Positions 46,009 to 55,572 are shown, counted from the stretch's first letter. The stretch: DNA of 64,000 bases from Cyclobacteriaceae bacterium (GCA_023151255.1 JAKLJG010000006.1:117854-181853); one strand, 5' to 3'. Notes: a model not told the origin generated them from the letters alone. Translations and numbers: made by a program.

Positions 46009-47760
46009 ATGAACTTTTTTAGAACTTTTCTGGCCTCCATGCTGGCCCTTACGGTGTTTACCATTATCACCGTTGTCTTATTTTTCATCCTGCTCGGAGT
46101 ACTTTCAGCTGACCAAAAGATTGTAGTAAAAGACAATACTGTTCTGCACCTGAAACTTGATGCTGAGATAACAGAACAACAAGTGGAAAATCCGTTCGAA
46201 GGAATACCCGTTTTTGGCAATGAAATTCCAACCATCGGTTTGCTGCAACTAAAAGAAGCTATTAAGCATGCTGCTGCTGATGAAAAAATTGCCGGCATTT
46301 ACCTGGATGTAAATTACCCGATGGCGGGCTTTGCCACCATTGAAGAGATTCGCCAGTCGTTAATTGATTTTAAAGCCAGCGGTAAATGGATTGTGGCTTA
46401 TTCGGAAGTGATGTCGGAGAAAGCGTACTACCTGGCTTCGGTTGCTGACCGTGTTTACCTGAACCCGGAAGGAGAGTTGGAGTTTAACGGACTTACTGTT
46501 GAAATCAGTTTTTTCAAGCGCCTGTTCGATAAACTGGAGATTAAACCCGAAATCTTCCGGGTGGGCGATTACAAAAGCGCGGTTGAACCTTACCTGCTTG
46601 AGAAGATGAGCAACGAAAACAGGCTTCAATTAACCGAATTGGTTAATTCTATTTATAGATACATGCTTGAGCAGATTTCAAAATCCAGGAATGTGCCGGT
46701 TGATCAGCTAAAAACTATTTCGGATAAAATGCTGGCCCGCAATGCCCGCCTGAGTCAGGAATATGGTTTGGTTGATTCATTGCTCTATTACGATGAGGTT
46801 TTGAATGACCTTCGAAAACGCCTGAACCTTAAAGAGACTGAAAAAATCAACACCATCGGGTACAAGCGGTACAGTAAAAGTTACACTTCAGGCAAGTCAT
46901 CGGCTAATGAAATTGCAGTAATCGTAGCCGATGGAACCATTTTTCCCGGCAAGGCCGATCAGGGTATAATCGGGTCGGAAACATTTGCCGAAACCATCCG
47001 GAAAGCGCGGGAGAATAAACGGGTAAAAGCGATCGTTATGCGCATTAACTCGCCCGGAGGAAGTTTTCAGGCATCGGATGTAATGTGGCGTGAGGTGACC
47101 CTGGCAGCTAAGCAAAAACCGGTAATTGCCTCCATGTCCGATTACGCAGCATCAGGAGGCTACTACCTGGCCATGGGTTGCGATACCATTGTGGCCCAGC
47201 CGCACACCATCACCGGCTCGATTGGCGTGTTCAGTGTGTTGTTTGATGCCAGCGGATTTCTGGGTAACAAACTCGGCATCACCTTCGATGAAGTAAATAC
47301 CGGTGAATACGGAGAAATGGTAACACTGAGCCGGCCGTTAACGCCAAGTGAACGGAATGTGTGGCAGCAGCGCACCGAAGAAATTTACGAGACCTTTACC
47401 GGTAAAGCGGCTCAGGGCCGTAACATCAGTCAGGATGAAATCAAACGGGTGGCCAGTGGCCGGGTGTGGACGGGCCAGCAGGCTAAAGACCGCCAACTTG
47501 TTGATGTGATTGGCGGTTACGAACAGGCCCTGGCGATCGCTGCCGATGCGGCCGGAGTAGCTAATGACTATAAGGTACGCTATTACCCCGCCCGTAAATC
47601 AATTATTGAGCAGTTCCTCGGTTCGTTGGAGGATAACGCCAAAATGCAGCAGTTGAAAGAGGAAATGGGAGCCTACTATGCCGTATTTAAACAGTGGCAA
47701 CAGTTAAAAACGCACCAGGGTGTGCAGGCCCGTATGCCTTTTGAATTGCAAATTCATTGA
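46009..47760 (+). CDS. sppA: Signal peptide peptidase SppA (protease IV), long form
   Basis: A 583-aa S49-family serine protease that degrades cleaved signal peptides at the inner membrane. One N-terminal transmembrane helix (about 8-33) anchors two tandem S49 domains. The Lys general base is in GDYKSAVEPY (first domain) and the Ser nucleophile in SDYAASGGYY (second domain), the split Ser/Lys dyad of 67K-type SppA. It is followed by the long non-coding gap. Confidence 0.93.
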   Translation: MNFFRTFLASMLALTVFTIITVVLFFILLGVLSADQKIVVKDNTVLHLKLDAEITEQQVENPFEGIPVFGNEIPTIGLLQLKEAIKHAAADEKIAGIYLDVNYPMAGFATIEEIRQSLIDFKASGKWIVAYSEVMSEKAYYLASVADRVYLNPEGELEFNGLTVEISFFKRLFDKLEIKPEIFRVGDYKSAVEPYLLEKMSNENRLQLTELVNSIYRYMLEQISKSRNVPVDQLKTISDKMLARNARLSQEYGLVDSLLYYDEVLNDLRKRLNLKETEKINTIGYKRYSKSYTSGKSSANEIAVIVADGTIFPGKADQGIIGSETFAETIRKARENKRVKAIVMRINSPGGSFQASDVMWREVTLAAKQKPVIASMSDYAASGGYYLAMGCDTIVAQPHTITGSIGVFSVLFDASGFLGNKLGITFDEVNTGEYGEMVTLSRPLTPSERNVWQQRTEEIYETFTGKAAQGRNISQDEIKRVASGRVWTGQQAKDRQLVDVIGGYEQALAIAADAAGVANDYKVRYYPARKSIIEQFLGSLEDNAKMQQLKEEMGAYYAVFKQWQQLKTHQGVQARMPFELQIH

Positions 47761-47788
47761 GCCTTTCGGCTATGAATGAGAGGAAACC

Positions 47789-47941
47789 AACTGTCCATAA
47801 CGGCCTATTTTTTGATGTAAGGTTTACCCCTGTTTTTGACAAATAACATGGCTGAAGTAACACTTTAATAGGTCTGATTACATAGCTATTACCGTGGCTT
47901 CATCCCGGCTGACCGACAGTAATACACATGAATGGACAGTT
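47789..47941. repeat. 10-bp perfect inverted repeat bounding a 153-bp segment
   Basis: AACTGTCCAT at 47789-47798 is the exact reverse complement of 47932-47941. The enclosed 133 bp has no coding potential. This may be the remains of a MITE-like element, but no target-site duplication is evident. Confidence 0.4.
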
Positions 47942-47951
47942 ATTGCACGTA

Positions 47952-47968
47952 AGCCGCTCAGAGCGGCT
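47952..47968. repeat. Short GC-rich hairpin
   Basis: AGCCGCT, three unpaired bases, AGCGGCT form a perfect 7-bp stem. No T-run follows on either strand, so it is not a standard terminator. Confidence 0.4.
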
Positions 47969-48284
47969 GTATTCTTGGCATTAAAACCTCTTTAATTTCA
48001 ATGCAAGTTTCGCGGGCGGAGATATGGATTATCGAGGATTGTAGTTCAACAAATTGTTTCCGCGGGGCTGTACGCTTCGGCATGGCATAAGGGTCGTTGC
48101 TTAAGCCAGGAGTGCAGTTGCAGTTTGATTGAATGAATGATAACTAAGAAAAACTATTTCATTGAGCTGTTGGTTAAGTTTATCGTTCCCAGGAAGAAGT
48201 GTTTTTGAATGACCATACTTATAATGAAAGCACCCCAAGGTTTTTTACTTTACCTAAGGCCGGTGGCTTTGCTGGCTAATTTGG

Positions 48285-48320
48285 AAAAAAAAACACACCC
48301 TGCCTGTTGGCAAGGTGTGT
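48285..48320 (-). terminator. Terminator of the 56-aa secreted peptide gene
   Basis: A 12-bp stem with one mismatch (48293-48304 with 48309-48320) and a 4-nt loop is followed on the minus strand by a run of eight or more T. It lies 22 bp after the stop at 48343. Confidence 0.82.
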
Positions 48321-48342
48321 AATTCACTGACTATCAGACAAA

Positions 48343-48513
48343 TCAGTACTTATCCTCTGCTACAAACCCACCGATGGGTTCATTCTGCACGGCAGCCTGT
48401 TCAGCAACTGGGGTTGCTTCAACCTTGCCTCCCGAATGCCGTACCGAAATCAGGGTAAACGACAGGGTTATCAAGGTTACTACCGCCAGCAGGGCAATAA
48501 TTTTTGTTTTCAT
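48343..48513 (-). CDS. Small secreted or membrane-tethered peptide, 56 aa
   Basis: An ATG-to-TGA ORF starting MKTKIIALLAVVTLITL, a strong signal peptide or single membrane helix (about 5-23). A 33-residue tail with SVRHSGGKVEATPVAEQ and an end in AEDKY follows. The terminator directly downstream supports it as a real gene. No family is recognised. A second tiny exported peptide gene lies 64 bp upstream on the same strand, and a sensor histidine kinase is divergent beyond that, so a signalling or envelope role is possible but unproven. Confidence 0.65.
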   Translation of the reverse strand: MKTKIIALLAVVTLITLSFTLISVRHSGGKVEATPVAEQAAVQNEPIGGFVAEDKY

Positions 48514-48577
48514 ATCAAAAGCGCATTTAACAAAGTTCTTGTCTTAAACCTGAACACCAAAGAAATGAAACAGCAAC

Positions 48578-48712
48578 TCAGTGTCCTCCTGTATTAGGAT
48601 TACCTCCTCCGTTCTCAAGTGTAGTTGATGGCGCAATTTCTTCTTCTGCACAGGCGGTAACAGTCAGTGAAACAGTCATGATGAACATTACGATGTAGAA
48701 TAACTTTTTCAT
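48578..48712 (-). CDS. Small lipoprotein, 44 aa
   Basis: An ATG-to-TGA ORF with a 20-residue lipoprotein signal peptide (MKKLFYIVMFIMTVSLT) and a lipobox ending at Cys21 (TVTAC). The mature peptide would be only 24 residues, acidic at first (AEEEIAP) and ending in a Gly/Asn-rich NGGGNPNTGGH. I recognise no family. It is upstream of the 56-aa peptide gene and probably shares its terminator. A CATCTTTG -7-like box (48776-48769) lies before it, inside the region shared with the divergent kinase gene. Confidence 0.62.
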   Translation of the reverse strand: MKKLFYIVMFIMTVSLTVTACAEEEIAPSTTLENGGGNPNTGGH

Positions 48713-48765
48713 AGTAGTGGGGTTTATGGTTTGTTAGTTTTTGTTTTTGTTTTGTTTAAATTGTG

Positions 48766-48783
48766 AGCCAAAGATGGTTGGCT
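48766..48783. promoter_or_regulatory. Palindrome between the peptide genes and the histidine kinase gene
   Basis: AGCCAA, six bases, TTGGCT is a perfect 6-bp inverted repeat that overlaps the minus-strand CATCTTTG box (48776-48769). It could be an operator for the divergent genes, but a chance palindrome cannot be excluded. Confidence 0.3.
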
Positions 48784-48824
48784 GTTATGAATCTTTTTCA
48801 TGTAATAATTTTCTTTAATTACAC

Positions 48825-50891
48825 GTGTACCAAATAAATTTTGTTCGTTCGGCAATACGCAGCCTGATGTTGGTTGTGTTATTGCTTTCAGTATTTAAGT
48901 CGGTTTCCCAGCCTCAACATCAGATTGATTCGCTTAATTCACTGTTGCGCAGCAGTTCAGATGAGCAACGGTTCGAGATATTGGCTGAGTTATCTAGGTT
49001 ACACTTCGATTCGGATTACGAAGCAGCATTGAATTATAATAATATTGCTTATGCGTGGGCCTTGGCTCGTGGCGACAGTTTAAAAATGGTAACCAGTGCA
49101 AGGCGTATCGGTCAGTTGTATAACCGGATGGGTAAATCTAAGGAAGCTCTGGAAACCCTATCCAAGGCCTTGCCGGTAGCATACAGAAATAATTTTGAAG
49201 AAGAATACAAAAGGATATTGAATAATATTGCAGTTGCTTACTCTTATCGCGCTGAGTATGACAAAGCATTGGAATATCATTTCCAGACCCTTGCCATGCG
49301 CGAAGAAGATGGGGACGTTGCTGAAATTTCAGTTTCTTTGAATAATATAGGCTTGGTCTATTTTAAATTAAGAAACTACCCCAAAGCGCTTGAGTTCTAT
49401 ACCAAGGCTTTGGAATACCTCGAAAAGTCAACCGATAAGAGTTTTCTTGGTCAGCAGCTAATCAATATCGGGTTGTGCCATAACCAGATGAAGAACTTTA
49501 ATCAGGCGTTCGAAAGTTTTCAAAAAGCTTTCGAATCGTGTGGTAGCAATTGCCAGGATATTATCAAGGTTTCCGGTTGGTTTGGTATGGGCGTAGCTAA
49601 TTTTGGCCTTGGGAAGTATGACGATGCCGTTGAATACTTTAACCGATCGCTGGAAACGGCAAAAGCTACCGGTAACACCCGGTATGAAGGAGAGAACCTG
49701 GTTTATCTGGGTAAAATTTATATCGAGTTGGATAAACCGGCTGATGCCGAAAATGCCCTACATCAGGCCGAGAAGATTTCCACGCAATATCAATATAATG
49801 AGTTGTTAATCGATACCTACCGCCAGTTCTCTGTTTTATATAATCAGGTAAACGATCATTTTAATGCCTCGGCTTATCAGCGGAAATACATCACACTTAA
49901 GGACAGTGTTTACAGCGAACAACTGATTGATAAAATAGCCGAGCTTCAAACCGACTTTGCTGAGCGCGAAAACCTGGCCACCATAGCCGCCAAAGAAGAA
50001 GTGATCACGCGTCAGCGCATGCTCAATTTCTCCATCGGTATCATCGCAGTGTTGGCGGCCCTGCTGGTGTTTGTTTTGTATCGAAGTAATCGAACCGTGC
50101 GAAGAGTGAACATGGCACTCAGTGAAGCTAAAACCGAACTGCAACTACTCAACGCTGATTTAGATAAGAAAGTAAAGGAGAAAACGGCCAGTTTGCAAAA
50201 GGTTAATGAAGAGCTGGATAATTTTATCTATAAAACTTCGCACGATATCCGCGGACCGCTGGCCAGCCTCAAGGGCATTTGCAACCTGGCCATCATGGAA
50301 TCGAAGGACCCGGTTACCCTGGATTACCTGAAGAAACTAAGTGAAACTGCAGAGAAGTTGAATAAAATTTTAACGCGGCTGGTTACAGTTAACCAGATTA
50401 ACAGCACCAGGTTGGATTTTGAATCCATATCTATGGGCGCCCTGGTGGATGAAATCATCATGACTGAATCAAAACGTGGATTACCGCCCCGGTTTGTAAT
50501 TAAAAAGGAAATAGATAAAGCATTAACCTTCTTTAGCGACCGGGAGTTGGTGCGGATAATACTGGAGAACCTGATAGATAATGCAATCAAGTTTTATAAT
50601 GATTCCGAACGTGTAGACCCCTTTGTTAGAATTAAAATAAGCCAGCAGAACGGTTACCTTCAGATATATGTCATTGACAACGGTGTTGGTATTTCGCGTG
50701 TTGACCCCGACAAGATTTTTCAGATGTTTATGCGTGCCTCGGAGCGCTCAGAAACAGGAGGAATAGGCCTTTACCTGACCAAACTGGCTACCGAGCGACT
50801 CGGGGGGTCCATCAGTCTGGGTATGACACCCGAAGGCTATACCGAATTCAGGGTGAACTTGCCGTTTACAACGCAACCTGCTGAAGCGTAA
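48825..50891 (+). CDS. TPR-containing sensor histidine kinase
   Basis: A 688-aa membrane sensor kinase. After a signal peptide (1-29) come periplasmic tetratricopeptide repeats (about 40-340), a transmembrane helix (about 400-420), a coiled-coil linker rich in Lys/Glu, a HisKA segment with His473 in KTSHDIRGPL, and an ATPase domain with the N box (LIDNAIKFYN), IDNGVGI and GGIGLYL. The start codon is GTG (48825), which gives a basic n-region; ATG 48867 is the alternative. No response regulator is adjacent, so it is an orphan kinase. The periplasmic TPRs suggest it senses a protein or peptide ligand. Confidence 0.87.
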   Translation: MYQINFVRSAIRSLMLVVLLLSVFKSVSQPQHQIDSLNSLLRSSSDEQRFEILAELSRLHFDSDYEAALNYNNIAYAWALARGDSLKMVTSARRIGQLYNRMGKSKEALETLSKALPVAYRNNFEEEYKRILNNIAVAYSYRAEYDKALEYHFQTLAMREEDGDVAEISVSLNNIGLVYFKLRNYPKALEFYTKALEYLEKSTDKSFLGQQLINIGLCHNQMKNFNQAFESFQKAFESCGSNCQDIIKVSGWFGMGVANFGLGKYDDAVEYFNRSLETAKATGNTRYEGENLVYLGKIYIELDKPADAENALHQAEKISTQYQYNELLIDTYRQFSVLYNQVNDHFNASAYQRKYITLKDSVYSEQLIDKIAELQTDFAERENLATIAAKEEVITRQRMLNFSIGIIAVLAALLVFVLYRSNRTVRRVNMALSEAKTELQLLNADLDKKVKEKTASLQKVNEELDNFIYKTSHDIRGPLASLKGICNLAIMESKDPVTLDYLKKLSETAEKLNKILTRLVTVNQINSTRLDFESISMGALVDEIIMTESKRGLPPRFVIKKEIDKALTFFSDRELVRIILENLIDNAIKFYNDSERVDPFVRIKISQQNGYLQIYVIDNGVGISRVDPDKIFQMFMRASERSETGGIGLYLTKLATERLGGSISLGMTPEGYTEFRVNLPFTTQPAEA

Positions 50892-50951
50892 CCGGATTTT
50901 TATTCTCCCGCTTCAATTCCCATCTTTGCACACCTGTTTTACAGGGTTTTT

Positions 50952-53039
50952 ATGACGAAGAGTTACAAACGTACAACCGTTACTGCCGCATTGCCATACG
51001 CCAACGGTCCGCTTCACATTGGCCATATTGCAGGTGCGTACCTGCCTTCAGATACCTATGTGCGGTACCTCCGGCTCAAAGGGGAGGACGTGGTTTTTAT
51101 TTGCGGCTCCGATGAGCATGGAGTGGCCATTAACCTGGGTGCTAAAAAAGAAGGCGTTTCACCAAAACAATTTGTCGATAAGTATCATGCGCTGATGAAA
51201 AAGGCCTTCAGCGACTTTGGGATTTCTTTCGACATCTATTCACGCACATCAAATCCAGTCCATTACAAAACCGCTCAGGAATTTTTCACCACCATTTATC
51301 AGAAAGGTATTTTTCTTGAAGAAGTTTCCGACCAGTATTTTGATGAGCAGGAGGGTATATTTCTGGCTGATCGGTACATTACCGGAACCTGTCCTAATTG
51401 CAAACATCCCAATGCCTATGGTGATCAGTGCGAGAAGTGCGGCTCAAGTCTCAACCCCCGCCAATTAATTAACCCCCGTTCCACCATCTCCGGCAATCCA
51501 CCGGTGCTTAAACCAACAAAACATTGGTACTTTCCGCTGGATAACTATGAGAACTGGCTGAAGGAATGGCTGATAGAGGGACATAAAACGGATTGGACAA
51601 CCAATGTGTATGGCCAATGCCGTTCCTGGATTGATCGAGGCTTGCAGCCGCGTTCTATTACACGCGACATGGACTGGGGCATACCCGTGCCGCTGCCTGA
51701 TGCTAAAGGCAAAGTGTTGTATGTGTGGTTCGATGCCCCCATCGGCTACATATCGGCCACCAAGGAACTAAAAGGTACTGACTGGGAAAAATATTGGAAG
51801 GATCCGGAAACACGGCTCATTCATTTTATTGGCAAGGACAATATTGTCTTTCATTGCATCATTTTTCCGTGCATGCTTCGGGCTGAAGGCAGTTTTATTG
51901 TGCCTGACAACGTGCCGGCTAATGAGTTTCTTAACCTGGAAGGCGAAAAGATATCAACTTCCCGAAATCATGCGGTGTGGCTGCATGAGTACCTTGAAGA
52001 ATTTCCGGGCCGGAGAGATGAATTGCGCTATGTACTCACCTCCATCAGCCCTGAAACCAAAGATGCTGACTTTACCTGGAAGGATTACCAACAACGGGTA
52101 AACAGCGAACTGGTAGCCATTCTTGGAAATTTTGTGAACAGGGTAATGGTGCTCACCTGGAAGTATTTTGATGGAGTGGTACCATCGGATAAAGAAATTC
52201 CGGGTACGACACCCGTTAGAAAGAAAATTTTGGATGCTTACCGGCAGGCGCATACGGAATTGAATCAGTCCGTTAAGGAAATGATTCGGGGACTGGAAGA
52301 ATTTCGTTTTCGTGAAGCGCAATTCCACCTGATGAACATAGCCCGAACCGGTAACAAATTTCTGGCTGAAACCGAGCCATGGAAACTCGCAAACGAAGAT
52401 AAAGATGCTGTGGGTGCTATACTGAATTACGCACTCACCGTTGTTGGAAACCTCGGGGTGGCCTGCCAGCCGTTTTTGCCTGATACAGCCCATAACATTC
52501 TGCGCCAACTCAATGGTGTTGATTTAGTTAACAATTGGAATGATTTGTGGAAGAAGGGTGGGTTGGTAAATACAGTTACCATGGGTCACAAAATCGATAA
52601 GCCTGCGTTGTTGTTCCGGAACATTGAAGATACCGAAATCGAAAGACAAATTGAAAAACTAAAAAAGCCGAAATCAGCCATGACCGAATCAGCAGGAATA
52701 AAACCCCTAAAGCCTGAAATTACTATTGATGATTTTGCTAAACTGGATATCCGTATCGGTAAAGTGTTGGCCGCTGAACGGGTGGAAAAATCCGATAAGT
52801 TACTGAAGCTCATCATTGATACAGGTATCGATCAACGCACGGTACTCAGCGGTATATCGAAACATTATTCTCCTGAAGATATGCTTGGAAAGCAGGTTAC
52901 CTTAATTGCCAACCTGGCGCCTCGTAAAATGATGGGCATGCAATCGCAGGGCATGGTGCTGATGGCCGAAGACAGCGATGGTAAATTAAAATTGCTGCAA
53001 CCGGATGCCGATGTGGCTCCGGGCTCAACAGTCAGCTGA
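50952..53039 (+). CDS. metG: Methionyl-tRNA synthetase with C-terminal tRNA-binding domain
   Basis: A 695-aa class I synthetase charging tRNA-Met. It has [15 protein letters not shown] (HIGH) near the start, the zinc-binding knuckle [18 protein letters not shown], and the KMSKS loop in the form KISTSRN. Residues about 590-695 are an EMAP-II/Trbp111-type tRNA-binding and dimerisation domain ([12 protein letters not shown]). The order and size fit the Bacteroidota MetG. A CATCTTTG box (50921-50928) may be its -7 element. Confidence 0.96.
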   Translation: MTKSYKRTTVTAALPYANGPLHIGHIAGAYLPSDTYVRYLRLKGEDVVFICGSDEHGVAINLGAKKEGVSPKQFVDKYHALMKKAFSDFGISFDIYSRTSNPVHYKTAQEFFTTIYQKGIFLEEVSDQYFDEQEGIFLADRYITGTCPNCKHPNAYGDQCEKCGSSLNPRQLINPRSTISGNPPVLKPTKHWYFPLDNYENWLKEWLIEGHKTDWTTNVYGQCRSWIDRGLQPRSITRDMDWGIPVPLPDAKGKVLYVWFDAPIGYISATKELKGTDWEKYWKDPETRLIHFIGKDNIVFHCIIFPCMLRAEGSFIVPDNVPANEFLNLEGEKISTSRNHAVWLHEYLEEFPGRRDELRYVLTSISPETKDADFTWKDYQQRVNSELVAILGNFVNRVMVLTWKYFDGVVPSDKEIPGTTPVRKKILDAYRQAHTELNQSVKEMIRGLEEFRFREAQFHLMNIARTGNKFLAETEPWKLANEDKDAVGAILNYALTVVGNLGVACQPFLPDTAHNILRQLNGVDLVNNWNDLWKKGGLVNTVTMGHKIDKPALLFRNIEDTEIERQIEKLKKPKSAMTESAGIKPLKPEITIDDFAKLDIRIGKVLAAERVEKSDKLLKLIIDTGIDQRTVLSGISKHYSPEDMLGKQVTLIANLAPRKMMGMQSQGMVLMAEDSDGKLKLLQPDADVAPGSTVS

Positions 53040-53068
53040 CTATTAAAGTCGTTTCCCTTCTGATGATT

Positions 53069-53629
53069 TCAGTCATTATACAAGCTCATGGTTTTCTCTA
53101 TGCCACTGGTAGCGAAAGAAAGAATCATGTCGCATGCTTTGTCAATACAGGCGGGCAGTTGGTTAAACTCTTCTTGTGTAAAATTGCTTAGAACGTAGTC
53201 GGCCTGGTATCCCTTTGGATAGGTATTGCCTATACCAAAGCGGAGCCTCGGATAATTCGGGTGCCCAAGTACTTCTTCAATACTCACCAATCCGTTGTGG
53301 CCGGCTGCACTGCCCCGTGGCCGCAGGCGCAAGCTGCCAAAGGGCAAGGCAACATCATCAACAACTACCAGAAGTTGTTCCGGTTCCACACCAAGGTTGT
53401 TGAGCCAGTAGGCAACGGCTCTACCACTAAGGTTCATATACGTTGATGGTTTGATTAAATGAATTTGTCTTCCTTTAAACCGGAACTCCGCTTTTTCGGC
53501 ATAACGCACCACAGTGAAATCAGCCGTATGCTTATCAGCAAGCTGGTCAAGTATCAAAAAGCCAATGTTGTGGCGGGTCAGTTCATATTCCGGACCGATG
53601 TTACCCAGGCCGGCAATCAGGTATTTCAT
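53069..53629 (-). CDS. pth: Peptidyl-tRNA hydrolase
   Basis: A 186-aa Pth that frees tRNAs from stalled peptides. Catalytic His20 is in TRHNIGF with Asn10 in GLGN; PSTYMNLSG, VVDDVALPFG and GHNGL complete the active site. Translation from the ATG at 53629 (MKYLIAGLGN) is preferred over a start four codons upstream. It lies downstream of rplY with a terminator between, so much of its expression may be independent or by read-through. Confidence 0.95.
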   Translation of the reverse strand: MKYLIAGLGNIGPEYELTRHNIGFLILDQLADKHTADFTVVRYAEKAEFRFKGRQIHLIKPSTYMNLSGRAVAYWLNNLGVEPEQLLVVVDDVALPFGSLRLRPRGSAAGHNGLVSIEEVLGHPNYPRLRFGIGNTYPKGYQADYVLSNFTQEEFNQLPACIDKACDMILSFATSGIEKTMSLYND

Positions 53630-53642
53630 GGTATAAAGCAAT

Positions 53643-53677
53643 AAAAAAATCCTGTCTCTTTACAGCGACAGGATTTT
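53643..53677 (-). terminator. Terminator after rplY
   Basis: A perfect 11-bp stem (53646-53656 with 53667-53677), 10-nt loop and T-run on the minus strand. It sits 22 bp after the rplY stop and partly overlaps the pth leader. Confidence 0.85.
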
Positions 53678-53698
53678 GGTGAGTCAGTTCGCAAAGAT

Positions 53699-54394
53699 TT
53701 ACTTTTTGCCCTCCTCTTTCTTAGGAGCCTCGGCTTTCTTCGCTTCGGCACCGGCAGCAGGCGCAGCGCCTGCGGCACCGGCAGCCGGGGCAGCAGCACC
53801 TTCAGCAGGGGTGGCAGCGGCAGCAGCAGCCTCTTCGGCAGCCATCTTGGCGGCACGCGGTACTTCAACAGCGGCTATAGCCGATTGTTTGGGGTCCAGA
53901 AACTCTAATCCTTCCATTTTCATGTCAGCCACTTTAATAGCGTGGTGGAAGTCAAGCGTTGACACGTCCACGTCAATGTGGTCAGGCATATCTTTTGGAT
54001 AGCCGTACACTTTGAGGGATGCTTTCTTACGCACAAGGGTACCCCCCTTATCTACTCCGGGTGCTTTACCTACCATCCGGGTAGGGATATTCATTTTGAT
54101 TTTCCGGCCTTCTTCGATCTGCAGAAAATCAGCATGGAGAATGATTTCACTTACCGGGTGAAATTGCACTTCCTGCAAAATGGCTTTGCACTCATCGCCC
54201 TCAATGTTCAGATGAACGAAGTGTGCTTCGTTGGTGTACACCAACTCGCGGAACAAAATCATGGGGGCATAAAAGTGAACTTGCTTGTCTCCGCCATACA
54301 ACACGCAGGGAACATTCCCCTCGTTGCGCAGTTGTTGTGCCTGTGACTTGCCGAGATTCGCTCGTTTATACCCTACAATCTCAACAGTTTTCAT
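53699..54394 (-). CDS. rplY: 50S ribosomal protein L25 (general stress protein Ctc type)
   Basis: A 231-aa L25/Ctc protein binding 5S rRNA. The N-terminal L25 domain (1-about 90) and the C-terminal TL5/Ctc domain (about 95-185) are present. A low-complexity Ala/Pro/Gly tail follows, ending in Lys/Glu (EAPKKEEGKK), common in this phylum and probably disordered. It lies between prs and pth, a conserved order. Confidence 0.94.
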   Translation of the reverse strand: MKTVEIVGYKRANLGKSQAQQLRNEGNVPCVLYGGDKQVHFYAPMILFRELVYTNEAHFVHLNIEGDECKAILQEVQFHPVSEIILHADFLQIEEGRKIKMNIPTRMVGKAPGVDKGGTLVRKKASLKVYGYPKDMPDHIDVDVSTLDFHHAIKVADMKMEGLEFLDPKQSAIAAVEVPRAAKMAAEEAAAAAATPAEGAAAPAAGAAGAAPAAGAEAKKAEAPKKEEGKK

Positions 54395-54423
54395 GGTTTT
54401 ATATAGTTTAGTTTTACAATTGA

Positions 54424-55353
54424 TTACAAGCGGATAAATAATGAACTTATCGATTCGTGGTCGTGGATTTTCCGGATTGCCTTGGCGAACAGATCGGATA
54501 CGGTGAGCACCCGTATTTTTGGTGAGGTTTGTTTTAAAGGCAGTGTGTCAGCTACCACAATTTCTTCCAATACCGATTTTTCAATGTTTTCATAGGCTTT
54601 ACCCGATAGTACGGGGTGTGTACAGGCGGCTCTTACTGAGCGTGCACCTTTTTCTTTAAGCAGGGTTGCGGCCTTGCAAATGGTTCCTGCAGTATCAACT
54701 AAATCATCTACAAGTACAACATCTTTGCCATCAACTTCTCCTATTAGTCGCATAGACTCTACCTGGTTGGCTTCTTTGCGGTACTTATCGCAAACAGCCA
54801 GTTCGGCATCAAAAAACTTGGCAAAACTGCGGGCACGTTTTATGCCCCCCACATCGGGCGTAGCAAACATGATGTTCGCTAAGCCAAGCGATTTTAAGTA
54901 AGGTACGAAGATGTACGAGCCATCCAGGTGGTCAACCGGAATATCAAAAAAACCTTGTATCTGGTCGGCATGTAAATCGCATGTCATAATCCGGTCGGCA
55001 CCGGCTGCAGAAATCAGGTTGGCAATGAGTTTAGCCGCAATGGAAACGCGTGGCTTGTCCTTCCGGTCTTGCCGGGCATAGCCAAAGTAGGGGATAACCA
55101 CATTGACGCTTGATGCGCTGGCCCGCTTGGCGGCATCCACCATCAATAACAGTTCCATCAGGTTATCGGATGGCGGAATGGTTGACTGGATGATAAACAC
55201 TTCGTGGCCGCGAACTGATTCGGCAATGTGTGGCGACATCTCGCCATCGCTGAATTGCTGGTAATTCACCACGCCCAGCGGTTCGCCATAGGCATGCGCA
55301 ATTTTTTCTGCCAGGTAGGTGGTGGCTCTGCCGCTGAATATTTTTACTGCCAT
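54424..55353 (-). CDS. prs: Ribose-phosphate pyrophosphokinase
   Basis: A 309-aa PRPP synthetase, source of PRPP for purine, pyrimidine and NAD synthesis. The DLHADQIQGFFD segment and the PRPP-binding loop VLVDDLVDTAGT are intact, as is the N-terminal FSDGE. PurL in this window uses the pathway PRPP feeds. It lies upstream of rplY, after the tRNA-Gln and its terminator. Confidence 0.96.
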   Translation of the reverse strand: MAVKIFSGRATTYLAEKIAHAYGEPLGVVNYQQFSDGEMSPHIAESVRGHEVFIIQSTIPPSDNLMELLLMVDAAKRASASSVNVVIPYFGYARQDRKDKPRVSIAAKLIANLISAAGADRIMTCDLHADQIQGFFDIPVDHLDGSYIFVPYLKSLGLANIMFATPDVGGIKRARSFAKFFDAELAVCDKYRKEANQVESMRLIGEVDGKDVVLVDDLVDTAGTICKAATLLKEKGARSVRAACTHPVLSGKAYENIEKSVLEEIVVADTLPLKQTSPKIRVLTVSDLFAKAIRKIHDHESISSLFIRL

Positions 55354-55360
55354 GAAGTAA

Positions 55361-55384
55361 TTTAAAAACCCGGCTTAAACCGGG
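55361..55384 (-). terminator. Terminator of tRNA-Gln
   Basis: CCCGG (55369-55373) pairs with CCGGG (55380-55384) over a 6-nt loop. On the minus strand TTTTTAAA follows. It separates the tRNA from prs. Confidence 0.7.
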
Positions 55385-55391
55385 CGCTTTG

Positions 55392-55462
55392 TTGTCCGAC
55401 AAGGATTCGAACCCTGACTAAAAGAACCAAAATCTTCTGTGCTACCGTTACACCATCGGACA
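55392..55462 (-). tRNA. tRNA-Gln (TTG anticodon)
   Basis: Seventy-one nt on the minus strand fold as a tRNA. The 7-bp acceptor stem is TGTCCGA/TCGGACA with discriminator A. The D arm holds GGTGTAACGGTAGC, the anticodon loop TTTTGGT gives anticodon TTG, and the T arm has GGGTTCGAATCC. The 3' CCA is not encoded. It is followed by its own terminator before prs. Confidence 0.95.
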
Positions 55463-55572
55463 ATGCAACCGGGCTAAAACCCCTTAAAGAGGCCAAAACC
55501 CTTAAATTTTGGATTGCAAAGGTAGAATTATTTTTGTGAAATACGACCCCGAGGATTAGAAGATTTTCTGCC

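Larger units (their letters stand above)
47761..48284 (+). other. Non-coding stretch of about 520 bp with inverted repeats
   Basis: I see no convincing gene here; ORFs of about 24 codons at 47772 and 48137 lack support. The stretch holds a perfect 10-bp inverted repeat (47789-47798 and 47932-47941), a tight 7-bp hairpin at 47952-47968, and two related GC-rich patches (near 48008 and 48058) with TTTCGCGGG/TTTCCGCGGGG. It is either a degraded mobile element, a structured RNA, or simple intergenic DNA. Confidence 0.4.

Noticed and set aside
47772..47846. 24-codon ORF after sppA
   Set aside because: Too short, no signal peptide, promoter or recognisable sequence; probably chance.
47789..47968. 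Insertion sequence or attachment site
   Set aside because: Inverted repeats exist, but there is no transposase, no target-site duplication and no integrase nearby.
48137..48208. 24-codon ORF in the non-coding block
   Set aside because: No family, terminator or promoter support; the basic translation is compatible with chance.
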